Source of the DNA: Tetracentron sinense | Taxonomy: Eukaryota > Streptophyta > Magnoliopsida > Trochodendrales > Trochodendraceae | Assembly (NCBI GenBank): GCA_015143295.1 | Contig: CM026566.1 | Span: 4,699,072 to 4,763,071 of the forward strand | Direction: 5' to 3' | Length of the DNA: 64,000 nt | Part shown: positions 23,465-36,385 of the stretch, in pieces | Layout: each line of letters starts with the position of its first letter | Position numbering within the stretch: the first letter of the stretch is position 1 | Made by a program: the position numbers and the translations under genes | Notes under the pieces: model-generated | Told to the model about the DNA's origin: nothing | The model's input: only the letters and a program-made list of their open reading frames with translations | The model's database searches: none

Positions 23465-25499
23465 TCAACGAGGTCTAAGACGAATGGGAAATCCTTGTAC
23501 TGGGACAGGCAATGGGTCCACTTTTATCTTTTCATTAGGAAACACAGGCTCCCATCTGAACCACTTGACCAGATTATGGAGAAACACCATATTTCTAATC
23601 GAGCATACTCATATCCGGGACACCTTCGTGGCGCCCCTCCAAATGGAACATAAGTATAAGGAGCAGGTCCATCTCCATCAAATCTTGAAGGATCGAACTT
23701 CTCTGGCTCTGGGAAGTATTCAGGATTCTTGTGCGATGAATGAACACTCCAAAACAACTGTAACAATGAAAGACAAGGATTTTTTTTTTTTTCTTGCAGA
23801 GAAAAATTAAAATTTAACATTTGCAATGAGGGATATCATGAAAGTTACTGTGACGATGCCTATAGTAGCATACCTTCCACCCTTTGGGAATGTCGAAGCC
23901 TCCGTAAGTCAAATCTGTAATCGCCTCTCGGAATGTTCCCTCGATGGGCGGCGATAGCCTCAACACTTCACATGTTGTATTCCATGAATATTTCATCTGC
24001 CGAATGTCCTTCCAGTCTAACAGTTCACCAGGTGCTTTGGAAGCTGCAATGCCTATTTGCTCTGATAACCAAAATTGATGTACATAAGTTACACTTATGA
24101 GTGATACATGCAAGAATCTAAGAACAAAAGCAGGAGTTAAATGAGACTAATTTTTAGCAAGATAAATCTAATGAAGCCTGCAAGGAATAAAATTCGTAAT
24201 AAGAAGGGGTAAAATGAGAATTTCTCACTCTAATAAATTCTAACAACTTAGCCGACATAAGCCCACTTGGGCTATGTGCTGGCTCTCTTAGGTGTTATCT
24301 GACAGGTGACCTCATCACAAGTCATGATGACACTTAAGAGAGCCAGCACATAGCCCAAGTGGGCTTATGTCGGCTAAGTTGTTAGAATTTGTTAGAGTGA
24401 TAAATTCTCATTTTACCCTTTTTTATTACGAATTTTATCCCTTACAAAGCCCCTCTTAATTTGAGTAAATTAACTGAACTGTACCTCTTAAGATCTCTTC
24501 ATAGATGTGAGGCATTTCAGCTAAATATCTCATTAGCATAGCTATAGTAGAACTGGTGGTGCCATGAGCACTGAAAAGTAATAGTAGTATGTTGTCGGTT
24601 ATCTCCTTCTCTGTCAAAAACCGGCCATTCTCATCAGCTGTGCTGAGTAAAGATGTCAAGAGGTCATGTGTCGGCGACACCGTTCCCGCTGACAAAGCTA
24701 CTCGTCGCTGCTTTATAACTGACAATAGATCCCTGCATATCACATCCCTCGCTCTCATGGCTCGGTAGTAACGTGTGCCAGGAATATTCAAAGGTATTTC
24801 TATGATCCCATCCATCAAGACATGGAATTGTTGGGTAAGATTTTGTACAATATTTGGGTCTTGAATGGTCGTGAATATGCGCGAGGCCATGACAAAGGAG
24901 TGGAGCTTGAGAAGAGGGAACACCATTATTTCTTCTTTACCCCCCCACTCAGTCTCCATGAAGCTTTGAGTGATTGAATCCATTGTTCCGACGTAACTTT
25001 GTAGAGCTTCTGGCTTGAGAAATGCAGTGAGCAGTTTCTTTATCGGCCTTGCGTGGAGGCCTCGTGAGGTGAGAACCGAAGAAGGGAAGACATTCTGTAT
25101 GGATTTCGTCCACCATGTTACAACAAGCTTGTTTTCGTTGGAGAATAGGAACTTGTTAGCGGCAGGGCCACAGACTACAGCCACTGGTTGCAAGAGAAGT
25201 GAAGTCTTAAAAACGTCTTTCCCATATAAGAGCCTTCTCCTCTTAATGTACTCTTCGGGCTTTCCCAACTGACCCAAGCGTTGGCGAATCAGGGTTTCAC
25301 CGACGAGAGGCCATCCGAAGCTTCCCGGAGGGAGAATGTAACACTTAGGTCTGAATTTGGAACGGAAGGCTGTGAAACCGGCAAGGCATGCCAATGTCAA
25401 AAGGCCTAGTAACGAGCAAGAAATGAGTAGAACGATTTTGAATAGTGACGATTCTCCTAGTCTTTGCGAGTTGCTAACCAAATAAAATAGCGAGTGCAT
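23465..25499 (-). pseudogene. CYP716-type cytochrome P450, degenerate copy 1
   Basis: Same three-exon structure as copy 2: exon 1 25499-24485, exon 2 24061-23874, exon 3 23757-23465. Exon 3 is 293 bp instead of 294: one base is missing in CCATATTT where copy 2 has CCATTATTT, shifting the frame just after GYEYARLEI and ending the protein in unrelated residues. The haem loop reads [10 protein letters not shown] where copy 2 has [10 protein letters not shown], so the invariant glycine of FxxGxRxCxG is Ala. There is also PKCYILPPGS for [10 protein letters not shown] and, past the shift, an Arg-to-Trp codon. Promoter TATAAATA (25557-25564) and splice sites remain, so it may still be transcribed. 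The start at 25499 is chosen by analogy with copy 2; an upstream ATG lies at 25553. Confidence 0.92.
24184..24441. mobile_element. Long-stem foldback element in intron 1 of P450 copy 1
   Basis: Two arms of about 100 bp, for example GCCGACATAAGCCCACTTGG and its exact complement, surround a short loop near 24290-24330. The outer ends are GGAATAAAATTCG and CGAATTTTATCCC. The same element is at the same place in copy 2, so it predates the duplication. Confidence 0.9.
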
Positions 25500-25556
25500 A
25501 ACTCCTTCCCTTTTCGTAAGGAATGAAGATGGGGAAAAGATGTGGTTAAGCATTTA

Positions 25557-25564
25557 TATTTATA
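25557..25564 (-). promoter_or_regulatory. TATA box of P450 copy 1
   Basis: TATAAATA on the minus strand, 3 bp upstream of the ATG at 25553 and 57 bp upstream of the ATG at 25499. This spacing favours the inner ATG. It is conserved in copy 2. Confidence 0.6.
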
Positions 25565-25810
25565 GGGAAAGATGATTCTATGAGACAAAAGGAAGAAACA
25601 ATATCTCATAGAGAATAACTATGAACTGGAGCTCCTTTTAAACAGTCAACGGGAGCAATACAAAATTTACCTTATATTGGACATCCACACATCATCCGAC
25701 ATATCGTGATAAAAAAGAGAGAAATCATTTAATATTCTCCCCATGTTTTTTACTTCTCCCCTATTTGATATCTCTCCCCCTTCTCATTGTCACATGTCAG
25801 ATGATGTGTG

Positions 25811-28528
25811 TGTAAACGCCTAAATTTACCGCCTTTCCTCCCCTCTCATCTCTAAGTGTCGAGATAAGGTCCGAGAGTGAGGAATAACGATAAATTTATT
25901 CTAAGAGTCGCCACCTACTTAGGGGAAAGTAGGATCCCAAGATAAATCCAAAATAAGGGGTCTACGGTCCAGAGTAGTCTAGGTAAGAGATCCGTTTAGG
26001 TCCTGGGGAAGGGGTTAGGCACCCCAGGACCTCCATCCAATGATGGTAACCTACTCATTAGGTCTAAGCCAAACATTTAAAATCGCTTAAAATTTCCTAA
26101 ACAATTACTAATTTTGCTAATCAAACACAAATCAATATGGGGTATAAAAATTTTAACTTTGGTTGGGGTCGAATCCTGGTTTGGGCTGGCTTCTTATCCG
26201 GTTAGTCGGAATCAGACCCTAATAGTAGTTCGGGGTGGTGACTGTTTTTATACTCGTTTCGGAGTTTGTGGTCACTTCCAACTCGTGCTTGAGTTGGGGT
26301 TAGTGGAGTTGAGATTTATGAATCTCACTCCGGGATTTGGTTACGCAACTAGGTGCTCATGGGGGAGCGCTATGGGGCGTTCATTTATTAGGGTAGGTCC
26401 TTTTTGAATTTTGTAGGTTTTTGTTGTTTTGTATTTTTTTGATTTTTTTTGTATTTTTTAACTAACGGGGTAGGCAAGTTGTTTAGGGTTGAATCCACCT
26501 AAGTGCCCGAAGTAGGTAAAAAGAAAGAATAAGCTATGGCCTAATCCTATGACTTGCACATACACACATGAGAGTAAATTACAATAAATTAAATATGACT
26601 GGAAATGATTAGAGATCAAAGAGGGCCAAGATGGAACTATTTTACCAAGGTCTACTGACCATTATTAGAAAGGGTCAATTGACTTTAGTCCAATAACTTA
26701 GCCTGAGGTCAAACCTTGTTTAACAAAGGCCTTAGAAATGACTTTAAAAAAGATAACTGAGGGTGATACTAACCTAGGGTCAGTCTAAAAGTAAGAATAA
26801 ATAAATGAATAAGAACGAACAAATGGGAAAGCCACTGTCATGGCCAAACATGGTTCATTGGCTGCACTACCAAATTTTAACTATACAACAGGTTTTAAAC
26901 AAACCAAAAACAAAATTAAAATAAAATAATAATAAAAAAAAATCAAATGAATCAAATATTTCTCTTCAAAAATCTGACTCGTTTCTAGTTTTGAAAATGA
27001 AAACCTAAGTCCCTAATTTTGAGCAAATTAAATCAAGCTTAACTTTAACTAGGGTCTAACCAAACACAAGAAAATGTTCGGGTTTCAGTCAAACCCCTTT
27101 TGCTCTCATGACCCAAGTAAATTCTGACTTCAGGGTTTAAACACAAGTAAACCAAAAATTGATTTCATATTTCATGACGAGTCATCTTTAATCTCAAATC
27201 ACAATCTCTTATCCAAACAAAACAATAATGGAATTCAAGCATTGTTGGATCCATAGCAGTTCGCAAAAAGGGAATTAAAAAACAGGTAAAAGAACAAATT
27301 AAAGAAGGGAGGAAGCATACCCGACCATAGCTGGCGAGAAGGGATATGATGATGCCACTGCTCCGGATTTTGGAAGAAGAAGACCACACTCAAACTTAAA
27401 TACAAATAAATAAATAAAATAATAATAAAATAAATGGAAGGAGCCACTGGTGTAGGTGAGATGATCGGTGAAGATGGCCGACTGGTGAAGTCAGCCAGAT
27501 CTTGGATCTGAGATGTTTCTGTACAATGAACCAAAGAAAATAAATATTAAATAAAATAATAATTAGAAGTAAAAGAAAAGAAAAAGAGAAGCTACAGAGA
27601 TTTGAATCCAAATTTCTAGATCTAAAAGTCTAGATCTAGAAATCCATGATCTAGAAGAATGGAGATCAGGATGGAAAAAGAACTAAGGGGAGAGGAATTG
27701 AAAAGGTTGGGTGATTATTACCTGAAAAAAAAAAAAAAGGGAGGAAGTGAGCAGCAGGCCAGAGCTACAAGCTCGCCGGAAATTGGAGTTGTTGCTGTCG
27801 CGATGTTGCTGCAATACATGATCAGAGGAGTTGCAGCTCACCGGGGAGGAGCAAACACAAGAGAAAAGAGGAGAAGGGGAAAGAGCTCGAGAGAGTTGGG
27901 TCGTCGGCCCTCTAGACAGGCTGCTGCTACCGGAGATGGAGGTGCTGAGATGCATGTTGCGGTCCAGACAATGGAGAGCTTGTTGATCAGATCCCTCATC
28001 GGCGGGAGAAAGAGAAAAATGTGAGAGCGAGCTTGAGAAAGGTTGCTAGAGTAGATAGAAGAGAGAAGTGAAGAGAAGAGAAGATAACAGGAGAGAAAAC
28101 TCTCTGTTGCCGAAAACAAATGGAGGATGAAAATGAGGTCAGCTGACCTCAAAAAGCAAATTTATAAGGTGTGGTGACTAGGGTTTCAAAATGGGCTTGG
28201 GCCTTTGAAAGTTTTAAACCCTTTTGAGAGTTTTACAAATAAGTTATGGGCTTGGCTTAGATATGGGCTTGGGATTAGGTTTCTTGAGCACATGGGCTTG
28301 GGTTTGGGGTTTTTAGATTTGGATTTTGGTTATGAATTTGATGAAATGGATTAAGAGATGGGCTTGGGATTATGGAAATTTTACTCTCTCTCTCTCTCTC
28401 AAAACTCCCCAAGCTCGCATAAAAAAAGAAATAAAATAAAACTAAAATTAAAATTTAAAATTACAAGTAAATGAGATAAAATAAAAAAAAAACAAGGGAT
28501 TGATGGGTGTAAAAATGGGGTGTTCACA
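25811..28528 (-). repeat. 3' LTR of the LARD (complete, 2718 bp)
   Basis: Nearly identical to 36408-38539 plus 53845-54449. It begins TGTAAACGCC and ends GGGTGTTCACA on the plus strand. It includes a CT microsatellite at about 28382-28400. Short open frames on both strands recur in the two LTRs and are not genes. Confidence 0.95.
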
Positions 28529-28541
28529 GTTGCCCCTCTTT
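28529..28541 (-). other. Polypurine tract of the LARD
   Basis: On the minus strand AAAGAGGGGCAAC directly precedes the LTR start TGTGAACACCC, the standard position for plus-strand priming next to the 3' LTR. Confidence 0.8.
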
Positions 28542-29089
28542 GTCGGAGATTGCTGGCAATTGAACGGCAAAGACTGAAACACCGTCATTTTTACACACAA
28601 AAATCCTGAAAAAGCTTAAAGAAATAGAAGAAAGAGAAGCTAAATTCTAACCCTAGAAAACTTGCTAAAACAATTGGATGTAGTGATGGATAGTAGTTTA
28701 TAGCCTTATTGCGGAGGACAACTGGGGAAAAACAGTGTAAACGAGATATGGACTGAAGGACTGTTGTGGAAAATGAATGTAAGGGAAACATGGATTGAAG
28801 GGAGGTCGCGTACACTACTGCATGGAGACTGATATAGTGTTTGGAGCGAGAGTAGTGCGACATGAAATTTGAGGATGAAATAGATGTCATGGGTTGAAGG
28901 GAGCTCATGAACACTACTGCATGGAGACTGATATAGTGTTCAGAGTGAGAGAAGTGCTTACGGAAAGCTGAGATGCGCATGGAACGCGGGGAATGCTCAC
29001 GGATAGCCGCGATGCACACAGAGCGCGGGGAATGCTCATGGAGAGCGAGAAATGCTCACGGAGAGCTGAGATGCGCACGGAGCGCTGGA

Positions 29090-30455
29090 TGAGGGTGACA
29101 ACACATTTCGGTGTCAGCCAGAGATTGAATTGATGGATGATAACACATTTCGATGTCAAACAGATGAGATGAAATAGATGACAACACATTTCAATGTCAA
29201 CCAAGAAGAGATGAAATGGATGACAACACATTTCAATGTCAACCAAAATGAACTAAATGACAACATATTCCGATGTCAAACAAATGAGATAAGATGGATG
29301 ACAACACATTCCGATGTCAACCACACTGAACTGAATGACAACACATTCCGATGTCAAACAGATGAGATGAATGCATGACAACACATTCCGATGTCAAGCA
29401 GACGAGATGAAATAGATGACAACACATTCCGATGTCAACCAAACTGAACCGAATGACAACACATTCTGATGTCAAACAGGTCGAGATGAATGCATGACAA
29501 CACATTCCGATGTCAAACAGACTGAACTGAGGGACAACACATTCCGATGTCAACCAAACTGAACCGAATGACAACACATTCCGATGTCAAACAGGTGTGA
29601 GATGAATGCATGACAACACATTCTGATGTCAAGGAGACGAGATGAATGACAACACATTCTGATGTCAAACAGGTCGAGATGAATACATGACAACACATTC
29701 CGATGTCAAGCAGACGAGATGAGATGGATGACAACACATTCCGATGTCAACCACACTGAACTGAATGACAACACATTCCGATGTCAAACAGATGAGATGA
29801 ATGCATGACAACATATTCCGATGTCAAGCAGACTGAATTGAGTGACAACACATTCCGATGTCAAACATATGAGATAAGATGGATGAAAACACATTCCCAT
29901 GTCAACCAAAGCATATTGAATGACAGCACATTCCGATGTCAAACAGCATAGAAAAGATGGATGACAACACATTCCGATGTCAACCAAACCAACTGAATGA
30001 CAACACATTCCGATGTCAAACAGGTCAAGATGAATGCATGACAACACATTCCGATGTCAAGTAGACGAGATGAAATGGATGACCACACATTCCGATGTCA
30101 ACCAAAGCTTATTGAATGACAACACATTCTGATGTCAAACAGCATAGAAAAGATGGATGACAACACATTCCGATGTCAACCAAACCAAACTGAATGACAA
30201 CACATTCCGATGTCAAACAGGAGAGAAAAGATGGATGACAACACATTCCGATGTCAACCAAACCGAACTGAATGACAACACTTTCCAATGTCAAATAGCA
30301 GAGAAAAGATGGATGACAACACATTCCGATGTCAACCAAAATGAACTGAATGACAACACATTCCGATGTCAAACAGATCGAGACAAAATAAATGACAAAA
30401 CATTCCGATGTCAGACAGAACTGAATGACAACACATTCCGATGTCAGCCAGATAC
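29090..30455. repeat. Tandem array with ACAACACATTCCGATGTCAA core
   Basis: Roughly 35 units of about 38 bp. A well-kept core (ATGACAACACATTCCGATGTC) alternates with variable spacers such as ACCAAACTGAACTGA and AACAGATGAGATGGATG, giving a dimeric period of about 76 bp. Long repetitive frames on both strands (MTTHSDVNQ.. and DIGMCCH..) come from the repeat and are not evidence of a protein. In Ogre/Tat elements such arrays commonly sit upstream of the 3' LTR, which matches this position on the minus strand. Confidence 0.93.
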
Positions 30456-30499
30456 GCAGTTTTTACTAGAGACCTCCCGGCCTTGCCCAGTTTAGCATG

Positions 30500-30850
30500 A
30501 TTGCGGTTTTGTATTGTATGATGTGTGTACTATACAGTGTATGTGAAGTTGCATGTGCATTACATGACTCGAATGAGTGTGTATAACTTGAGTGCAGCTA
30601 TAGTGCAATATGTGTAACTCGATTGAGTGTATGCAACGGGAGTGTGCGAAATGGGTGCAACTAGTGCGATATGTGCAACTATAGTGTACAAATGAATATG
30701 TGCAAGATGGTGCAACTAGAGTGTGATATGTGTGACTCAATTGAGTGTGTGCAACTATAATGTGCAAGATGGGTGAAAATAGAGTGCGATATGTGCGACT
30801 CGATTGAGTGTGTGCAACTATAGTGTAAACTGTGTTGAGAGTGCATTGAC
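30500..30850. repeat. Second tandem array, TGCAACTATAGTGTGCAA type
   Basis: Irregular repeats of GTGTGCAACTATAGTG, GAGTGCGATATGTG and GACTCGATTGAGTGT with a unit of roughly 60 bp. Unrelated in sequence to the preceding array. Confidence 0.8.
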
Positions 30851-31544
30851 TAGACTAGGTAGTGTGCATGTATGATATGCAGACCTATGCATGACTCGAC
30901 TTATGATGCTGTTGGGTTGGCTAAACCTGGGTTGAACCAAATTGACATCCATGAGTGACGCAGATTGATGATGGGCTAAGTATATGACTCGCTCTTTGAT
31001 ACCTGTCTCATGCTTGTCTGAGATTTCAGAGGTTCTAGACTTTGCTCCATCTTCTTGTCGAGCTTGTTTGGTGCCTTGAACAGTTGTTGAGATGGGATTG
31101 ATCTGATCAAGCCAAGAGACATGACTGACATTAGGACCTTGATGACCAAATTGAGGATGATTAGATATTTCTTGGAAATGCCCTACGGTTTGAATGAGAT
31201 TGATTTCAAACGAATATCAAGATCCTGATTTTGGTTGGTTATTTTGAAGACAACCGATATTTTTCGAATGCAAATGTTTTCTTTGCTCATTGGATTTAAT
31301 AAGGTGATCACCTTCACAAGGCGATTGAATTTTGTCCTCAAGGGTAGAACATGATGCTAAGCAAATATGACCCGTCATGCTGTGTCAGTGGTAAAGTTGA
31401 TCTTTAATCCTTGACATATGCTGAATTGGGCCTTGCTACGAACAAGAGACACTTAGTCCACTCTGACGATAAGATTCTTCAGATGATGCCTGAAAGTAGT
31501 TTGTCTTGATCTCGGGGATGCTCCTAGTGAATGCTTGTTGCTTT

Positions 31545-32065
31545 CAATTTTTTCCTTTTTTACCCTTGGAATGACCAAGTCTGGGGATTGCATAATTGTT
31601 GCACAATGAGGCCATTTCTGGTTTTCACTCATGCCTGTGAATTTGATCAGATTTTCTTTTTCCCTTTTTTGCCTTTAGTCGCAAGACTAGGCCTGGGGTT
31701 CGCGTAATTTTGCGAAATGAGGCCGTTTCCGGTGTTCTCTCATGCCCTCAATTTGCTTGAGGTAAAGCTCTGTTTCGACCATAAAATCCTTCAATTGGTG
31801 CTTGAAGTTCCTTCGAACTGATCTCAAGGAAACTACTGTTGAACGCTTGATGTTTTCAACTTTCCCTTTTTTACCCTTGGAATGACCAAGTCGTGGGGTC
31901 GCATAATTTTTGCGCAATGAGGCCGTTGCCAGTTTTCACTCATGCATGCGAAGTTGATCAATTTTTGTATTTCCCTTTTTTGCCCCTAGTCGCAAGACTA
32001 GGCCTGGGGTTCGCGTAATTTTTGCGCAATGAGGCCTTTTCAGGTTTTCACCCATGCCCGCGATT
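31545..32065. repeat. Diverged tandem duplication, period about 310 bp
   Basis: CTTGGAATGACCAAGTC..CGCATAATT and CGCAAGACTAGGCCTGGGG each occur twice, followed by TGAGGCCGTTTCCGGTTTTC-type blocks. It lies in the interior of the LARD. Confidence 0.75.
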
Positions 32066-34599
32066 TGTTTCAAGTTGGGTTTCGCTCCCTTTATTGCCTT
32101 GGATGATTGCATTCTGCTTTTGAATATTGTTTGATAAATTGTCTGCACTCTTAATCTCTAGGGGATCGAGGTGGACTTAAGATAGGACGAAATGTAGGCT
32201 GAGGGGACCGAATATTTGGGACACCCTTCTACTTGAGAAATCATTTTCCGCTATGGGGAGAAGAATCTTGATTCTTTTGCTTCTGATAGAAGATAAAAAT
32301 TTCTATTGAAAATTCATCTACTTGAGCGCCTCTTGACTTTGTTCTTGCCCATTTTTTTTCTTTTTCCTTTTGACATTTTGTCTTTCTATAATTTTTTTAC
32401 GAGCCTTTTTTGATTGAGGCTGATTTTTTGCTCAATAGATTGAATGTTATTACCAAATCTGATTTTCCAGGTTGCCTACATACCTTTTTACAGGATCAGG
32501 TCATTGACGTAGTTCAAGCAGACTGAGTACAGGGTGTCCCGTTGAAAGTTTTTTTTGAAAGAAGGGCTATTAGGCTCGAGAGGGCTAACTATCGAACTTT
32601 GATGATATATCGAGGGTGTTATATAAATCGTAAGGGAATTAGGTGACAAAAATGGCCTCCTGTCCTTTCCCGAAGAGGCTAAGAGTGCAAGCATTTATCA
32701 AATAAGACCCTAAGCATAATACTTTTTAACCTTATCCATGTTGATTGGCTCAGGGCTCCTTGTACAAATGTTGAGTTTGCCCCTTACATCTGCATAGCTC
32801 GATGATGCCTTGGTGAAAACGAATCATTTGCTCTGGCTTGTTGATTTGCACAACTGTGTGAAGAGTTTTACCACTTTTACTCCGAGTGAGTGCTCTGATG
32901 AGATATGTCACTTGAAGAAAAATATCATATCTTAATGAGAGTGGCTTTAGCTCGGCATGGACAAATCTTGATTTAGATCCGCTTTCTCGCTTGTCTATGA
33001 TAATTGTTCCGCGGCATTTCTCAAATTTAGATCTTGAGCAACCACACTATTCTTGCCCCATGCATCGGTGAGGGTACTATTGTGGTGAATCTGTTGCCCC
33101 AACTTATATCGAGATCTTAGTGGGTTTTGAATCTCACCTCAAGTAAATCTTTTCTCTTGCCCCTTTGCATGTATTAGATGTACTTCATGTATTGATTGAA
33201 TCTAACAATTTTGCATTTGATCTTCCTTGTCATAGTCAAATGCTTTGCCTGCAAACTATTGAATTGGGACAACTGAGAACCTGTAACTTTTCTTTTGAAA
33301 TGTACCCTTGAAGGGTTTTGGCGGACAATAGGAGGTGAACTTGCATTTTTTCTGATCTATCTTGACCTTGATCCCCTGCCCCTAGTGTAGCAAAGTTCTG
33401 ATTTTTACACACGTAGGATCATTACCCAACTTTGTTCTGCTTTGTAACACTCGCACGGGCTTGAGGGTTTCCAGTTAGGAATCTCTCTCTATTCTTCATC
33501 ATACTCTGCCCCCCAGGGTTGCGGATTTTATTTTTGTTTGAGTGATCCCTTATTTGATCCAATAAGCTTAGCTACCATTTTTTATTAGGAGAAAGATATT
33601 TTTGGATTTTGGATAGCTTTAGATTGCTAGACTCTTTGAGAAGTGTTAGGTCACGCCTTCATTAGCCAAAGGAGAGAAGACTCTTGAAAGGAAGAGAGAT
33701 TTCAAAGAATTGGAAGATGGAGATGACTCGAGCACTGCAAAATGAAAATGTTGCAAACTGGATTTGTACATGGGCCACTGTGATCGACACTGACCGATAG
33801 AAAGCCCAACTAAGACCGACTCAAAATTGGCTTGATTTCAATCCATCTCGCTCGACATCTTGCTCTTGGAACTCCTTTCTAACGAGACTCGAAAATGCCC
33901 TGCTTGGCTTTCTTAGGTGGCACAAGGGTGGTTTGTTGATGTAGCAAAATGATGTATGAAGACAGATGTTTCAGGGAACTCAAGTTCGAAATTGGTCACA
34001 TCCATCAAGTTTTGGGTGGTGCCCGCACTTTTACGGTGCGGAGGGTGGGCATGGAATGATATGTTGAGTAAGAGAAGTCTGTGGTTGTGTCATTAAGATA
34101 AATGAGTGGGTGTTTGTTGGAATGGCTGATGGGTGAATCTGGGTTTGCCCCTATGCCACCAAGAGTTTGTTGAGAGCCAGGATGACATCTTTGAGAACAA
34201 ATTTGATTTCTCTAATGTCTTGCCCAATGATTGAGGAGAGTCATCGTGATGATCTTTTGGTCATTCGATGTGTCTCCGTGCTCCATATTTTCTGCTTCTG
34301 TTCCACTACTTGGGCAAGTCGTAAGATGAAAGTAAAGAGCGAGTCACTACCAGATTGAGGTGGATTGGATCATGATGCTACATGAGAACGCATGGATGAA
34401 AACCAACTATTATGAATGAGGTGAGTGCTATGGGAGACTCAAAATGAATGGCCTATTAAGCAACTTCCTAAATGAGATATGCCAAATTAAGGGTCAGGAC
34501 ATGTTTTGAATGATAGACTTTTGGAACTGGACTCCATGGTTGTGCTACCTCTGAGGGTGTTGCCAACTAGATGATGCATGAGGGAGACTCGACTAAACC

Positions 34600-35640
34600 T
34601 AGCCAATGCAATGTTGAAGTGAGCGGAGTGCAGTGATAAAGTGTGCGCGGTGCAATGATAGTGTAAGTGTAGTGCAATGATGAAGTGCAGTGCAATCCTA
34701 TGATGAAATGCAGTGCAATGTCATGATGAAGCACAGTGTCACAAGGGCACGTAGTGTAGATGTATTGAAATGCCAAAATGACGTGCAATGCAAGTGTAGT
34801 GACTATAGGTGATGGATAATGTATAGTGAAAATGATAAGGCATCACAGTGAATGTCGTGACAACTAGTGATAGTGCAAGCGTAGTGGCAATGCAGTGAAA
34901 ATATTATGCTAGCATGTGAATGTGCAGTGTAGTGATTGAGCAGTGTTATGATGATAATGAAGATGACATGAGATTTTTTTTGATTTTAAATTTTTATATT
35001 TTTTTTGAACTTTAATTTTTTGTTCTTTCTTCTTTTCTTTTTTTTTATTTCTTTGAATTTTTTTTTTTGAAATTTGGATTTTTTTTCTTTTGAATTTTTT
35101 TGAAATTTGAATTTTCCTCTTTTCAACTTGGACTTTTGAATTATTTGAATTTCTGGTTTATTATTTTTGATCCTTTGAATTTTGAACTTTTGCTTTGTTT
35201 TATTTTTCTTGAACTATGAATTAATGACATTTTAGATTTTTTTTTGTTTTTTGGATTTTGAGTTTTCTCCTTTATTTTTTTGGAATTTTGAATAAATGAT
35301 TTTTTTTGAATTTTTGACTTATTTGGATTTTGAACTTCCACTTCATTTTTTTTTTTTTTATGTTTGAATTTTGACTCTTTTTTTTTTTACTTTTGATTTT
35401 ATTTGGACTTTGAATTTCTCATTTCAGTTTTTGAATTTTTTTTTTTTTTTTTTGTTCTTTTGAATTTTTTTTATTTGTTTTTGTTTTTTTTTTGTTGAAT
35501 TTTGAATCTCCTTTTTTTTTTGAATTTTGAACTTTCTTTTTTTTTTGGATTTTGAATTTCTAATTTTGTTCAGTTTTCAAATTTTAACTTCATCTTTTTC
35601 TTTGTTTTTTTTTTTTACCAATTATTTTGTTGAAAGGGGT
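34600..35640. repeat. Low-complexity interior of the LARD
   Basis: 34600-34940 repeats short AAGTGCAGTGCAATG-like words. 34970-35640 is a T-rich run of TTTGAATTTTTTTT units. No gene is supported. The rest of the LARD interior (32066-34599 and 35641-36385) shows no recognisable retrotransposon domain. Confidence 0.85.
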
Positions 35641-36385
35641 GATCCTTGACATATGTAAACCAATGGGGTAGGTAGATAGGGGTCTACCTACTAAGTTGGG
35701 TTATTGGAAACCAAGGCCCATTGGATTTAAGATAGAATATGGATATGGACATCCAATAAAATCTGGGTTTTTGAACCCCATATGCAAAGTCTAGAGATGG
35801 GTTGGGAGTTTATTCAAACCAACAACGGCTCACACAGGCCCTTTTTCTGAATGAACATATGGGTACAAATGGGTACCTTCATATTCAATCAAAAGGCAGG
35901 GCGGGTATAGGATATAAGCAAAGTAGGATTAGGGGAAACCTACCAAAACTGCTGCTTATAAACTATATCTCAACCTAAACTATATGCATATGCTGAGGTA
36001 ATGCAAGGTGTTCCTCAAGTGGTTGGGGGACACTTAGCCATATATTCGACTCCCAAAATGGGATGATTGGCGCAAGTGGGAGAAACTGAATCCGTTTCTA
36101 CGGGTATAACCCATAAGGCGTGATCCAGCTGAACTCCACAGATAAGAAAGCCCCTGACACTGAAGATACGTATCAAACAGCCGTAGGCCCCATAGATCCA
36201 ACTAATGGGTTTTGAGGTTATTACACTAAAATGCAATGAATATGATATGTACAGGAGAGAGAATAAGAACATCCCACAACATAGAAAGAATTAGCAAAAG
36301 AATAATTGCTTTAGGAAATGATTAGTGATTTAAAAATGTTTGGCTTTTACCTAATTTTCAGGTTGGATCCAACTTTTTAGCATTT

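Larger units (their letters stand above)
23312..25810. repeat. Duplication unit 1, left part (P450 copy 1)
   Basis: From ACGGTCTCAGTAGGCGCC onward it is nearly identical to 56519-58980. It holds P450 copy 1 and its proximal promoter. Its continuation is displaced to 54450-55562 by the LARD at 25811. Confidence 0.93.

Noticed and set aside
25015-25272. Plus-strand frames antisense to the P450 exon 1 (also 58218-58544)
   Set aside because: Shadows of the real minus-strand coding sequence.
27683-28152. Open frames in the LARD LTR such as 27659-28024
   Set aside because: Frames recur with shifts in the other LTR, overlap on both strands and match no retrotransposon or host domain.
29090-30455. 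CRISPR-like array
   Set aside because: Regular cores with short spacers, but this is plant nuclear DNA inside a retrotransposon, spacers are themselves repeated, and no cas gene is present.
29178-30495. Repeat proteins on either strand of the 38-bp array
   Set aside because: The frames are set by the repeat unit, lack convincing ends and sit inside a non-coding LARD.
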